Shown here in pieces: positions 52,830-62,066 of a stretch of DNA of 64,000 bases; position 1 is the stretch's first letter, and the number at the start of each line of letters is the position of its first letter. The position numbers and the translations under genes were made by a program. The DNA is from Sunxiuqinia sp965230765 (lineage in GTDB: Bacteria; Bacteroidota; Bacteroidia; Bacteroidales; Prolixibacteraceae): the NCBI GenBank assembly GCA_965230765.1, contig CBDDLR010000001.1, forward strand, positions 992,001 to 1,056,000. The letters run 5' to 3'. Under the pieces are notes generated by a model. The model saw only the letters and a list, made by a program, of their open reading frames with translations. It ran no database searches and was not told the DNA's origin.

Positions 52830-53375
52830 ATGAAAGGTGTTGTTTTTACCGAATTTCTTGAAATGGTGGAGAATGAATTTGGCTACGAAACCGTTGACCA
52901 AATAATCACTGCCGGAAAACTTCCATCCGAAGGAGTGTACACAGCTGTTGGCACATACGACCATCAGGAAATGTTTACACTGGTTGGCGAACTAAGCAAA
53001 AAAACCAATATTAAACCCGAGTTATTGGTTGAATCATTCGGCAAATATTTGTTTCAAACATTTACCAAAGCATATCCTCAAATGTTTGCTGGTACTCCGG
53101 GCCTGTTTAGTTTTCTTTCAAAAATTGAAGATACTATTCATGTTGAAGTGCAAAAATTATATCCCGATGCACAACTCCCAACGTTTGACACCAGGCGAAT
53201 TGGAACCGATAAACTTGAAATGATTTATCACTCCGAACGCAGGTTGGCAATGCTAGCCATTGGCTTAATAAAAGGTGCAATTAAGTATTTCCCTGAAAAC
53301 GCCAACGTGAAGATTGAAGAGCTAAGTGAAACCCACGATCATGCCAAAATAATTATTTCCCTGAATAGTAAATGA
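52830..53375 (+). CDS. H-NOX haem nitric-oxide sensor
   Basis: 181 aa, cytosolic. The start 'MKGVVFTEFLEMVENEFGYE' and 'GVYTAVGTYDHQEMFTLVGEL' fit the HNOB family. The proximal haem ligand is His104 in 'DTIHVEVQKLYPDAQLP'. The propionate-binding YxSxR motif is present (Tyr133, Ser135, Arg137). Stand-alone bacterial H-NOX proteins bind NO and inhibit or activate a partner kinase. Here the next gene is a soluble hybrid kinase whose ATG overlaps the H-NOX stop (ATGA), which strongly suggests partnership. Confidence 0.93.
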   Translation: MKGVVFTEFLEMVENEFGYETVDQIITAGKLPSEGVYTAVGTYDHQEMFTLVGELSKKTNIKPELLVESFGKYLFQTFTKAYPQMFAGTPGLFSFLSKIEDTIHVEVQKLYPDAQLPTFDTRRIGTDKLEMIYHSERRLAMLAIGLIKGAIKYFPENANVKIEELSETHDHAKIIISLNSK

Positions 53376-55858
53376 ATGAACTGGAACTGATAAAACGCAG
53401 GCTTGAAAGAGAAAAAAAAGCTCGTCAACAAGCTGAATCGATTCTTGAACAGAAATCGATGGAGCTTTATTTGGCCAACCAGGAACTAAAATTGCTTAAC
53501 CAAAACCTTGAGCTCATTGTTAAAGAACGCACCAATGAACTTCAGGCAAAAGATAAAGTTTATCGTTCCATTGTCGAATCAGCCAGCGATATCATTTACC
53601 GAACCAATCCATATGGAAAAATAACCTTTGCAAATCCTGCCGCAATCAAGCTTATTGGCTATTCCGAGAAAGAACTCACCCGTGGTTCCTACATCGATTT
53701 TGTAAAACCGGAATACCGGGACATTCTTTTAAATTTTTATAAGAAACAAGAAGAAGAACTAAAACCAAATACCTACCTGGAGTTTCCGATTGTTTCGAAA
53801 GATGGCAAAACTATCTGGTTGGGACAAAGCCTGCAAATGTTTTTCAGGATGGGGAAAATGACAGAAGCCATTGCTGTGGCACGTGACATTACCGAACGGC
53901 GGGAGGCAGAGCAGGCTCTCATCTCAGCAACTTCACGTCTTTCAGCACTTATTGAAAACCTGCAATCCGGTGTTTTGGTTGAAGATGAAAACCGGAGAAT
54001 TGTACTCATCAACCAACATTTTTGCGATCTGTTTTCAATTCCAGCACCGCCCCCAGCCATGATCGGAATGGATTGCTCAGATTCAGCGGAACAAAGCAAG
54101 GCAATGTTTCAAAATCCTGAAGAATTCGTTTCCAGGATAATCCAAATATTAAATAAACAAGAAATCGTTGTTGAAGAAGAATTACTACTGGTTGATGGAA
54201 GGACTTTTAAACGCGACTACATTCCTATTTTTTCTGAAGGGAAGTATTTAGGGCACCTTTGGCAATACAAAGATGTTACAAAGGCTAAAAATGATGAGCA
54301 AGAACTGATAAAAGCCAAACACGATGCAGAGAAAGCCCAGCAAGCAGAAAAACAGTTTTTGGCACACATCAGCCATGAAATACGAACGCCACTGAATGCA
54401 GTAATCGGAATGAACTACCTGATGATGGACACCAAGCTTTCTGATGAGCAGCTGGAGTACCTGATGACCATCAAGCATTCATCCGATTTGCTACTCAACC
54501 TGGTAAATGATGTGCTGGACTTTTCAAAAATTGAAGCTGGGGAAATCATCTTTGAAGAAAACGAATTTGATGTTGAAGAACTGATCCATGCTGCACAGAA
54601 AAGCCTGGAAACACAATTGGCTCAAAAACCTGTTCAGATCAGCCATCTGGTCACCAATAAAACGAACAGGAAAATCATTTCAGACCGGACTTCCCTGAAC
54701 CAAATTTTATTTAACCTGATTGGAAACGCTACAAAATTTACGAACAAAGGGGAAATAAGCATTCATTGCCTGATTGAGTCAAAGGACGATAAAAGCTTTA
54801 TGAAACTTAGCATCTCCGATACTGGTATTGGAATCAGCAAGAAAAAACTTGAGCACATTTTTGGGGAATTTAAACAAGCCAAATCAACGATTGAGGCTTC
54901 AGGGACCGGACTCGGACTTCCAATAACCAAAAAATTAGTCGAACTTCAAGGAGGGAATATTGAAGTTGAAAGCACCGAAAAGAAAGGCAGCACGTTTACT
55001 GTAAACCTTCCCGTAAAACTTGGGGCTGCCATTACCGGGCACCCCGATGAAAACATAGATTTGGATTACCTGGAATATGTTGTTGACACCAATGCACGGA
55101 TTTTAGTTGTTGAAGACAATGTTGTTAACCAACGATATGTTGCAAAGCTTCTGAAAAAATGGGGATTTGAAACGGATCTCGCTTCAGATGGGAATTTAGC
55201 CATCGATTTTGCCGAACAACAAGTTTATAACCTGGTGTTTATGGACATCCAAATGCCCGTGATGAACGGTTATGAAACAGCCAAACTGATACGCTCTTTA
55301 AAAGAAAACCCGAACAGTCACATTCCCATAGTTGCTTTAACCGCAGCTGCCCTTACCAGCGAAAAAGACAAAGCATTCAGGACTGGCATGAACGATTACC
55401 TGAGCAAGCCATTTTCGCCCAATCAATTGCTCAGTCTTTTAATGAAGTTTTTCCCTTTTAAAACCCGCAATCAGGTTTTGCAGAAACAGGAAATCCCATT
55501 TTCAAACCATTCCAAAATAATTGATTACCAATCCTTGCAAAAACTGTATCAAGGCGATATGGAACACCTTATTGAGATGTTCAGCATATTTTTGAAGAAC
55601 ACCCCTGAGGCACTCAATAAACTTCAACTTCTGAAAAAAGAAATGGATTTAACCGAACTCAAGAAAGTATTGCATAAAATAAAACCTACTTTTCAAATGG
55701 TTGGGCTTGAGTTTGTGGGCGACAAAGTGGAGCTGGTCGAACACCAGGCTGAACGAGGCAACTTACTCAGCCCTGTTCTTGATGATATCATTGAAGAAAT
55801 CCCTGCCTATTTAATGGAAATTCAACAGGAACTTAAACACCTAAAACAAGAATTATGA
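53372..55858 (+). CDS. Soluble hybrid histidine kinase (PAS-HK-REC-HPt), H-NOX partner
   Basis: 828 aa without transmembrane helices. An N-terminal coiled coil (1-60) is followed by PAS ('YRSIVESASDIIYRTNPYGKITFANPAA', ~64-175) and a second PAS-like domain (~185-300). HisKA follows with phospho-acceptor His335 in 'HISHEIRTPLNAV'. The HATPase domain has 'ILFNLIGNATKFT', 'DTGIGI' and 'GTGLGL'. The receiver domain has Asp625 in 'VFMDIQMPVMNG'. The C-terminal HPt-like domain has His768 in 'LHKIKPTF'. Signal flow His-Asp-His is likely, then to the LytTR regulator encoded next, whose ATG overlaps this stop. Confidence 0.93.
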   Translation: MNELELIKRRLEREKKARQQAESILEQKSMELYLANQELKLLNQNLELIVKERTNELQAKDKVYRSIVESASDIIYRTNPYGKITFANPAAIKLIGYSEKELTRGSYIDFVKPEYRDILLNFYKKQEEELKPNTYLEFPIVSKDGKTIWLGQSLQMFFRMGKMTEAIAVARDITERREAEQALISATSRLSALIENLQSGVLVEDENRRIVLINQHFCDLFSIPAPPPAMIGMDCSDSAEQSKAMFQNPEEFVSRIIQILNKQEIVVEEELLLVDGRTFKRDYIPIFSEGKYLGHLWQYKDVTKAKNDEQELIKAKHDAEKAQQAEKQFLAHISHEIRTPLNAVIGMNYLMMDTKLSDEQLEYLMTIKHSSDLLLNLVNDVLDFSKIEAGEIIFEENEFDVEELIHAAQKSLETQLAQKPVQISHLVTNKTNRKIISDRTSLNQILFNLIGNATKFTNKGEISIHCLIESKDDKSFMKLSISDTGIGISKKKLEHIFGEFKQAKSTIEASGTGLGLPITKKLVELQGGNIEVESTEKKGSTFTVNLPVKLGAAITGHPDENIDLDYLEYVVDTNARILVVEDNVVNQRYVAKLLKKWGFETDLASDGNLAIDFAEQQVYNLVFMDIQMPVMNGYETAKLIRSLKENPNSHIPIVALTAAALTSEKDKAFRTGMNDYLSKPFSPNQLLSLLMKFFPFKTRNQVLQKQEIPFSNHSKIIDYQSLQKLYQGDMEHLIEMFSIFLKNTPEALNKLQLLKKEMDLTELKKVLHKIKPTFQMVGLEFVGDKVELVEHQAERGNLLSPVLDDIIEEIPAYLMEIQQELKHLKQEL

Positions 55859-56547
55859 TGCGCACAATTATTATTGATGATGAAGAAATGTCACGAAAAT
55901 CGTTGAAACGGTTTTGCGATAAAATTGATGATATTGAGGTAATCGGAGACTATGAAAACCCGGTTGATGCGCTAAAAGTGATTGGTGATAATCAGATTGA
56001 TTTGATATTCCTGGATATTCACATGCCTGATTTTTCCGGATTCGATTTGCTAAAAACCCAGCCCAAATTGCCTTCAGTAATCATTACTACCACCGACAAA
56101 TCGCTGGCACTTGATGCTTTTGAATTTAACGTTTCCGATTACCTGATCAAGCCGGTGAACCTCCCCCGGTTGATCAAAGCCATTGAAAAAGTAAAAATGC
56201 AAAATCAAAATGGTGCATCGGAAATTGAAGCAAACCATGACCATATTTACGTGAATATAGACCGCAGATTGGTGAAAATCATTCTGAATGATTTACTGGT
56301 TGTTGAGGCCAGGGGTGATTATATTGTATTGAAAACCGAAGAAAAAAACTTCATTGTACATTCCACTATGAAAAATATGGAAGACAAGCTTCCATCCGAC
56401 AAGTTTTTAAAAGTTCATCGTTCATTCATCATCAATCTGAACAAAATAGTTGATATTGAAGACAACAGTGTGTTGATTAAGCGGGAAATTGTTCCTGTTA
56501 GCAGGGCAAACCGAAAAGCATTAACCGATCGCCTAAACCTGATTTGA
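55855..56547 (+). CDS. LytTR-family response regulator
   Basis: 230 aa. Receiver domain (1-120) with 'IIIDDEE', phospho-acceptor Asp54 in 'LIFLDIHMPDFSG', and 'KPV'. The LytTR DNA-binding domain (~127-230) has 'HIYVNIDRRLVKIILNDLLVVEARGDYIVLKT' and 'FLKVHRSFIINLNKI'. The final partner of the H-NOX/hybrid-kinase relay. Target promoters are unknown; those of this locus are the first candidates. Confidence 0.93.
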   Translation: MMRTIIIDDEEMSRKSLKRFCDKIDDIEVIGDYENPVDALKVIGDNQIDLIFLDIHMPDFSGFDLLKTQPKLPSVIITTTDKSLALDAFEFNVSDYLIKPVNLPRLIKAIEKVKMQNQNGASEIEANHDHIYVNIDRRLVKIILNDLLVVEARGDYIVLKTEEKNFIVHSTMKNMEDKLPSDKFLKVHRSFIINLNKIVDIEDNSVLIKREIVPVSRANRKALTDRLNLI

Positions 56548-56660
56548 AAAATTCGTTTGTCGGACAGAAGCTACCATTCAACGTAGCATACTTGCCACCC
56601 AACTAAGAAACAGAAAGCCAAGCATTTTTGCGGGTATTTTTGGTTCAAAAGACCTGGAAA

Positions 56661-58334
56661 ATGAGTCTAAGAATCAAAAATATAATCATGTTGTTTCTGC
56701 TGATTTGCCACTTGAAAGGAATAAGCCAGCAAAAAGAATTGAGCCAGCTAATCAAGCTGCACCAGGTCACAGTTAATGAATTTGACTCACTTGGGCTTTT
56801 CAAGCTAAATACCAATTACCACCCGGATCATGAAATTGGTTTGCTTTTCCAAAACTCGTTGCAGACCGATGAAAGTAAGCTTCGGGTTTTTGATGAAGAA
56901 ATCCGAATGTTGAAGGCAGATCCGGGCATTTCGTTTAAATTTTATGCACAGCAAAATGGCAATGCCGATTTCGAAGAACAGGAAGGCATTGTAAAAGGGA
57001 CACGTGTTCGTGCTGGCTTCGACTGGAATGTTTTAAAAAATGGCCTGGTTGCAAAGCGAAATCAAATACGCCTCATAGAAAATGAAAAAAACCTTTTGGA
57101 ATTTGATGCGCAAAACAAACTACGCAGACAAAATTATGACTTGAGACACGCTAAAATAATCGCCTTGTTCAATCAACAAAAAATGCAATTGTTGACGCAG
57201 AAAATCAGTATTCTTAAACATCAACAAGAAATTACCGAGTCACTTTTTTTGGCACACTACATTTCAAAATCAAAACTCCTTGACATTGAAGCCCAGCTCA
57301 GCAGAGCAAAAATTGAACTGGAAACCTATGCAGCCTACAACCAAAGTTTAAACAATGCAGATATTCACCCTGCCCCACTTTTCCCGATGATGTTGCCCTT
57401 GCTCGACATTGAATATGGTCAGCTCTTCGAAAACATTGAGGCAAACTATCAGGTAGAAAATTTACTTGAAATCCATCGGGAGAATATTGCACTAACAGAA
57501 AAGCTAAAAAGGCAACTATCGCTAAACCTCAACGCACGATGGAACTATCAATACCGCGAAACCGGGGTTAGGTCCAGAAGTTACCCAAGCCTTGGTATAA
57601 GCCTCAGCGCACCCATTCGTTTTAAAAATTCAAACGATTTTGAAACAGCCAGCTTTCAGGATATTCAGAATGAGATGCGTGTGACCATAAAGTCGGTGCA
57701 AAAAGAATGCTTAAACCTGTACTATGAATACCGATACAAAATAAAGCAGTATGACCACTTACTGTTTCAGCTCGAAAAACGTAAAGAAGCGATTCGCATC
57801 GATCGGTTAAACAAAGGACTTGAGTTGGAAGAAAACCGTTTGGAATCGTTCAGCCTGCAAACGGATGTTTTTGATATTCGGCTTGAAATGTGCGACATAA
57901 AAAGCCAGTCATATCTAATTCTTTCAAAAATTTATTACCTGAGCAAAGCCCGTTCTATCGAAGAATTTACACGTGTGGATGTTGCACAAAAAGCAAAAAA
58001 TAGCCATTTGATCCCAGTGATTCAAACGGAACAGCTTTCTGAAACAGAATTGTTGTTTTTTATTGACTATCTGGAAAAATGGAATTTCCCTCGTGTGATA
58101 TTGCTGGGTGAAAACAATTTTAAAGAAACAGTTTTTCAAAAGAAAATCAGTCCGATCCATATTCTGAATTTCAACGAACTCGCAACTAATTTTCCTGCAC
58201 ATAAACATGTTCGAGTTGAAGATTTTTTGCAGGAAAAATCGATAATAAAAACGATACATGCCATTGACGAACCAACGATAATTTGGTCGGTGAACGAATT
58301 AATTCAACGTGAAATAGAAACCTTAAATCAATAG
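56661..58334 (+). CDS. TolC-like outer-membrane protein with extra C-terminal domain
   Basis: 557 aa from the ATG at 56661 (a TTG at 56628 is less likely). Signal peptide 'NIIMLFLLICHLKGISQQ'. Residues ~40-440 have the long alternating helices and short strands of TolC-family channels ('RLIENEKNLLEFDAQNKLRRQNYDL', 'NLNARWNYQYRETGV', 'PSLGISLSAPIRF'). After ~440 there is an additional ~115-residue segment ('FFIDYLEKWNFPRVILLGENN', 'PTIIWSVNELIQ') that is not part of TolC. It should be the outer-membrane exit of the locus, with the HlyD-like gene directly after. Confidence 0.75.
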   Translation: MSLRIKNIIMLFLLICHLKGISQQKELSQLIKLHQVTVNEFDSLGLFKLNTNYHPDHEIGLLFQNSLQTDESKLRVFDEEIRMLKADPGISFKFYAQQNGNADFEEQEGIVKGTRVRAGFDWNVLKNGLVAKRNQIRLIENEKNLLEFDAQNKLRRQNYDLRHAKIIALFNQQKMQLLTQKISILKHQQEITESLFLAHYISKSKLLDIEAQLSRAKIELETYAAYNQSLNNADIHPAPLFPMMLPLLDIEYGQLFENIEANYQVENLLEIHRENIALTEKLKRQLSLNLNARWNYQYRETGVRSRSYPSLGISLSAPIRFKNSNDFETASFQDIQNEMRVTIKSVQKECLNLYYEYRYKIKQYDHLLFQLEKRKEAIRIDRLNKGLELEENRLESFSLQTDVFDIRLEMCDIKSQSYLILSKIYYLSKARSIEEFTRVDVAQKAKNSHLIPVIQTEQLSETELLFFIDYLEKWNFPRVILLGENNFKETVFQKKISPIHILNFNELATNFPAHKHVRVEDFLQEKSIIKTIHAIDEPTIIWSVNELIQREIETLNQ

Positions 58335-58336
58335 CC

Positions 58337-59392
58337 ATGAACCACTTTAGTTTCAATAAAAAGAATGCGGAAATACGCACCCTGAAAGAACCACCAAGGA
58401 AAAAGAACAAAATGAACCTGGACCGGATGCTTTATTTCATCCTCATATTTATCGGGCTTTTTTTTCTTCTTCGATATGCCTACAAAAAACTGTTGTTTAT
58501 TGAGGTAGATGGTCAGATAACCTTTGAAAAACTGGATGTGAGTTTTACTGATGATATTTACCTGTCACACATCCGCGCTAGTGAGGGGGATACGGTTTTG
58601 AAAGGGGACACCTTGTTTTCGTTCCTAAACAGGAGACTTCAGCTGGAGCGCAATGATTTCAGCTTTTACCGCTCAGAATCGTTAAAAAGCAAGGCTGAAG
58701 AAAACAGCTTGAAGCAACAAATTGCAATGAAGAAAATTGAACTTAAAGGCATAGACCAGGAGATTACTCAAATGAACCAGAGAATTAAAGAGACGCAACA
58801 ACTGGTTTTGCTGGATGCGCAACCCCGGGTAAAATTCATTCAACAAAAAGAACTGAAACAAAGCCTGACCAATACTAAAAATGCACTGGCGATGGAAATC
58901 CACTTACTCATGAAAATGCTAAAGGAATTAGAAGCACAGCCCTTGTTCCATACATTTTCGCCATCGGCTAATCCCTATTTTCAAATGGCCGATGCGTATG
59001 TGGCCCCTATTAACGGGATTGTTGGACAAATCAATTTTAACGAGCAGGAGATTTGTTACGAAACCCAGCAAATGATGACCATCCATCAACCCGATCAAAT
59101 TCAGATACGGGCTTATTTTGATCAGAAAACAGTGAAGAACCTGCAAAAAGGGGATCAGGTAAAAATCATATTCCCGGATGGAAAAACAAGTGCCGGGACA
59201 ATCAATAATTTTCTGGTTTCTACTTATGCCTTGCCAGCCGAATTTCAAAAAAGGTATGAACCAGTTGTCAGGAGTATCCTCGCTAATGTAATCCCGGTGG
59301 ATGCCAAAGAAGAAGAACTGTGGCGTGGATTTTACAAGATGAATGTAAAAGTTTCAATCAATAAATTGAAACGCTGGAGAAAAAGAATTTAG
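58337..59392 (+). CDS. HlyD-family inner-membrane adaptor
   Basis: 351 aa. Basic cytosolic N-terminus, one transmembrane helix (~30-47, 'LYFILIFIGLFFLLRYAY'), then a split lipoyl half near 'SHIRASEGDTVLKGDTLFSF'. A coiled coil follows (~100-190). The second lipoyl half is 'AYVAPINGIVGQINFNEQEI' and a beta-barrel part is 'IRAYFDQKTVKNLQKGDQVKIIF'. The plan is that of membrane-fusion proteins and of Alg44-like periplasmic bridges. It starts two bases after the TolC-like stop. Confidence 0.85.
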   Translation: MNHFSFNKKNAEIRTLKEPPRKKNKMNLDRMLYFILIFIGLFFLLRYAYKKLLFIEVDGQITFEKLDVSFTDDIYLSHIRASEGDTVLKGDTLFSFLNRRLQLERNDFSFYRSESLKSKAEENSLKQQIAMKKIELKGIDQEITQMNQRIKETQQLVLLDAQPRVKFIQQKELKQSLTNTKNALAMEIHLLMKMLKELEAQPLFHTFSPSANPYFQMADAYVAPINGIVGQINFNEQEICYETQQMMTIHQPDQIQIRAYFDQKTVKNLQKGDQVKIIFPDGKTSAGTINNFLVSTYALPAEFQKRYEPVVRSILANVIPVDAKEEELWRGFYKMNVKVSINKLKRWRKRI

Positions 59393-59463
59393 ATAAAAAA
59401 AAGAATTGATACGTAATTTCCCGACTTTGTGTAACTTAGTAAAGTCATATTAATCAGGTTTAT

Positions 59464-59471
59464 TATTTTTG
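59464..59471 (+). promoter_or_regulatory. -7 promoter box candidate for the 132-aa gene
   Basis: TATTTTTG, full match to TAnnTTTG, 45 bases before the ATG at 59516. The small gene may therefore have its own promoter. Confidence 0.4.
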
Positions 59472-59515
59472 AGCCTAATAATCGTCATCTAAACAGGATA
59501 AAAATATTGCGCACC

Positions 59516-59914
59516 ATGAAGAACATAACCATTTTTGTTTTGGCTTTTGTATGCCTATCGTTTTGCCCATCTGCCGAAAAACTTGAAAAAGAAGAAATTG
59601 CATTCCGTTCAGGTTTTCACATTACCGTGAATGACTTTACAACCCGCAAGTTTCATGAATACATTGTAGAATCAAGAGATTCAGTCAATATCATTTTCAC
59701 CAACTTTTTCAATTCTGAACTTGACCTGGGAGAAGTAAACCGTCCGATTTCCATTTACAATGGTGAACACGATTTTTACATTGCACGGGTGAACGTGTAC
59801 GATAAAGCCAATGGAAAAGTAAGCTTTAAAAACCTGAAATACCCTCCTGTTTATAAAAACGCAAATAAAGAAGATAAGAGGAAAAAACGTAAACCTGTGT
59901 TTGAAGTGTTCTAA
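59516..59914 (+). CDS. Small secreted protein, unknown
   Basis: 132 aa from the ATG at 59516 (a TTG at 59507 is rejected). Signal peptide 'NITIFVLAFVCLSFCPSAE'; the Cys context does not fit a lipobox well. The mature part is beta-rich ('AFRSGFHITVNDFTTRKFHEYIVESRD...ISIYNGEHDFYIARVNVYD') and ends in a very basic tail (KEDKRKKRKP), which could bind an acidic polymer. No family recognised. Last gene before the element boundary. Confidence 0.72.
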   Translation: MKNITIFVLAFVCLSFCPSAEKLEKEEIAFRSGFHITVNDFTTRKFHEYIVESRDSVNIIFTNFFNSELDLGEVNRPISIYNGEHDFYIARVNVYDKANGKVSFKNLKYPPVYKNANKEDKRKKRKPVFEVF

Positions 59915-59948
59915 TTTTAGTTTTAAAGATTTAAGAAAATATAAAAGG

Positions 59949-59976
59949 AAAGGCTCTGAAAATTCAGAGCCTTTTT
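59949..59976 (+). terminator. Strong intrinsic terminator
   Basis: Perfect 12-bp stem AAAGGCTCTGAA (59949-59960)/TTCAGAGCCTTT (59963-59974) with a 2-base AA between the arms, then a T-run. It closes the polysaccharide locus. Confidence 0.9.
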
Positions 59977-60051
59977 TGTAGTCCCGACGGAACTGACTTA
60001 ATATAAAGTTATTAGAACTGTTTAAAACTCCTTTAATCCTACAAGCCTTTA

Positions 60052-60162
60052 TTCATAAGCCTTTCTATATTTTTGGAATGTCAATAAGTTTAATTCAATT
60101 CAGTTTGATTAAACAAAATTTGACACCATATTTGACACCACCTAATTAAATAGGCTTATGAA
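60052..60162. repeat. Recombinase upstream region: inverted repeat and TTTGACACCA direct repeats
   Basis: TTCATAAGCCT (60052-60062) and AGGCTTATGAA (60152-60162) form a perfect 11-bp inverted repeat, the right arm covering the recombinase start codon. Between them TTTGACACCA occurs twice in close tandem (60119-60128 and 60131-60140). These look like binding sites for the recombinase or a regulator. No attachment core could be proven. Confidence 0.6.
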
Positions 60163-61381
60163 GTACAACAAAGATTTAATCAAGTTCAACCTGAAAAATA
60201 GTAAAAATAGGGATGAAAAAACTCAAATCTATCTGATCTTCAATTTTGATGGAAAACGACTTCGTTACTATACTGGAAAAAGGATTGAACCCAAACATTG
60301 GAATATTACAAAACAAAGAGCTAATTCATCATATTCAAGTTCAATAAGTCTAAATCAGTTTTTAAATACAATTTCAAATTTTCTCGAAGATCGATATAAT
60401 GAATTGAAGATTCTGGATGAACGTATAACTGTGGACATTTTGAAGAATGAACTCAATAAACGGTTAAGTCAAGACACAGGAGAAAATCTTTTTGATCGAT
60501 TTGAAGAATATATTGAAACATCAAAAACTCATCGAGCTGAAAATACACTAAAGAAATACAGAACTACTCTGAAACAGCTTAAAGAGTATTCAAGTATGAA
60601 GAACCTTAAGGTTGATTACGATGCAATTGATCTACCCTTTCTTGAAAAACTTAGTAAATACCTAATTGAAGAACATGGATTAACCAATAATTCTGTTGCT
60701 AAATACTTCAAAACCCTTAAATCATTTTTGAATTGGTCTGTTGATCGCAACTACTCTACTAACACTGAATTTCAAAAATTCAAATTTAAACAAGAAGATG
60801 GAGAAATCTATTTTCTTACTTGGGATGAACTTGTAAAACTGTTTGAATTGGAGATCAAGAACCCTAAACTTGACCGAGTTCGGGATATCTTCTGCTTTGG
60901 TTGCTTTACAGGACTTCGATTTTCTGATATCCTCAACCTAAAGCAAGAAAATATCAGTAACGATACTATCCAGATACAAACTTTAAAGACCAAAGGCAAA
61001 ACAATTATCCCATTGAACAAGTATTCTCGGGAAATTTATGAAAAGTATAAGTCAGAAGAAAAGTATATGCTATTTGGCAAGATCAGTAACCAAAAGATGA
61101 ACGAATATTTAAAAGAGCTTGGCAAGCTGGCAGAAATTAATGAACCTGTCCAGATTATCCGCTATCGTGGTGCTGAACGGATTGAAAAAATTGTGCCAAA
61201 GTATGAGGTATTGACAAGCCATGTTGCTAGGAAAACATTTATTACTAATGCCATGATGAGGGGCATGTCAACAGAAGTTATCATGGACATTACCACACAT
61301 AACTCATATAAGAGTTTTCAAAGATATTTCAAGATTGTTGATGAACACAAACGTAACCAAATGAATAAAGCTTTTGAATAA
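60158..61381 (+). CDS. Tyrosine recombinase (integrase)
   Basis: 407 aa. An N-terminal arm-binding-like domain (1-95, 'LRYYTGKRIEPKHWNI'), a SAM-like core-binding domain (~108-205) and the catalytic domain. Catalytic residues are Arg254 in 'TGLRFSD', a beta-hairpin Lys near 279, His355 and Arg358 in 'SHVARKTF', His381 and the nucleophile Tyr390 in 'SFQRYF'. Everything needed for strand exchange is present. First gene of the element; its stop overlaps the next start (TAATG). Confidence 0.93.
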   Translation: MKYNKDLIKFNLKNSKNRDEKTQIYLIFNFDGKRLRYYTGKRIEPKHWNITKQRANSSYSSSISLNQFLNTISNFLEDRYNELKILDERITVDILKNELNKRLSQDTGENLFDRFEEYIETSKTHRAENTLKKYRTTLKQLKEYSSMKNLKVDYDAIDLPFLEKLSKYLIEEHGLTNNSVAKYFKTLKSFLNWSVDRNYSTNTEFQKFKFKQEDGEIYFLTWDELVKLFELEIKNPKLDRVRDIFCFGCFTGLRFSDILNLKQENISNDTIQIQTLKTKGKTIIPLNKYSREIYEKYKSEEKYMLFGKISNQKMNEYLKELGKLAEINEPVQIIRYRGAERIEKIVPKYEVLTSHVARKTFITNAMMRGMSTEVIMDITTHNSYKSFQRYFKIVDEHKRNQMNKAFE

Positions 61382-61986
61382 TGGAAATCGAAATTATTAG
61401 CACTGTTTTAGAAGATTTAATGAAACAAAAACAATGGGGAATTGATAATCTTATGAGTTCTCCCTATGAATATAATATTGAAAAGATAATTCTTGATCGG
61501 ATTGATATTTTTAAAGAGAAAAAGAAGGAATTAAAGAGATATGAACGTGACCAAAAACAGTTTTACTCAATGCGTATTTTAGAATTCGAAAATGCTCTTA
61601 GGGAATACCGTGAAAAAAAGAAACAAATTGAAAAACAGTTTAAGGCAGAGACGGATGACAATGATATTATAGGAACTGCAAGGCAATCAAGTATTGCTTT
61701 TCATTATATGGAAAAGTTAAAACGATTCCCAAGACACTCAGGGGAGTTTCTTGTAGATGCTAGATTCATTAGATTTTTGACAGGAAATAATTTAGATACA
61801 ATTCGTAAAACTCTTTCCGAGCCATTAAAAAGGGAAGATTCTGAAAGAAGTACTAGGGCATTGATTAAAGACTTGAACATCATTTTAAACCAGTTTAAAC
61901 AAATACAATTTCAAGAAGGGGTTGAGCTCGTTGAAAATGACCTTGAAATGCTTCAAAATGATTTAGGGACATTTAAAGAAATATAA
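61381..61986 (+). CDS. Coiled-coil protein of the integrated element, unknown
   Basis: 201 aa, very rich in Lys and Glu. Long helices at ~45-90 ('KEKKKELKRYERDQKQF', 'EYREKKKQIEKQF') and ~170-201. No signal peptide or membrane helix. No family recognised. Translationally coupled to the recombinase, so a role in integration or excision control is possible. Confidence 0.75.
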   Translation: MEIEIISTVLEDLMKQKQWGIDNLMSSPYEYNIEKIILDRIDIFKEKKKELKRYERDQKQFYSMRILEFENALREYREKKKQIEKQFKAETDDNDIIGTARQSSIAFHYMEKLKRFPRHSGEFLVDARFIRFLTGNNLDTIRKTLSEPLKREDSERSTRALIKDLNIILNQFKQIQFQEGVELVENDLEMLQNDLGTFKEI

Positions 61987-61991
61987 TTTCT

Positions 61992-62063
61992 GGGTATACC
62001 CAAACCCCTACCCACGGTTTAATCCAGTCCGACTTTCGCAGAGAATATTAATTAAATCTCTGC
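61992..62063. other. Structured spacer before the HTH gene
   Basis: Contains the perfect palindrome GGGTATACCC (61992-62001) and a hairpin GCAGAGA (62038-62044)/TCTCTGC (62057-62063) with an AT-rich loop, ending three bases before the ATG at 62067. It may be an operator or translational control, or an attachment or origin structure. Confidence 0.5.
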
Positions 62064-62066
62064 AAA

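Noticed and set aside
59978..59998. Possible tRNA 3' end or attL ('GTCCCGACGGAACTG')
   Set aside because: It recalls a T-arm phrase, but no acceptor or anticodon stem can be folded and no second copy is visible in the window.
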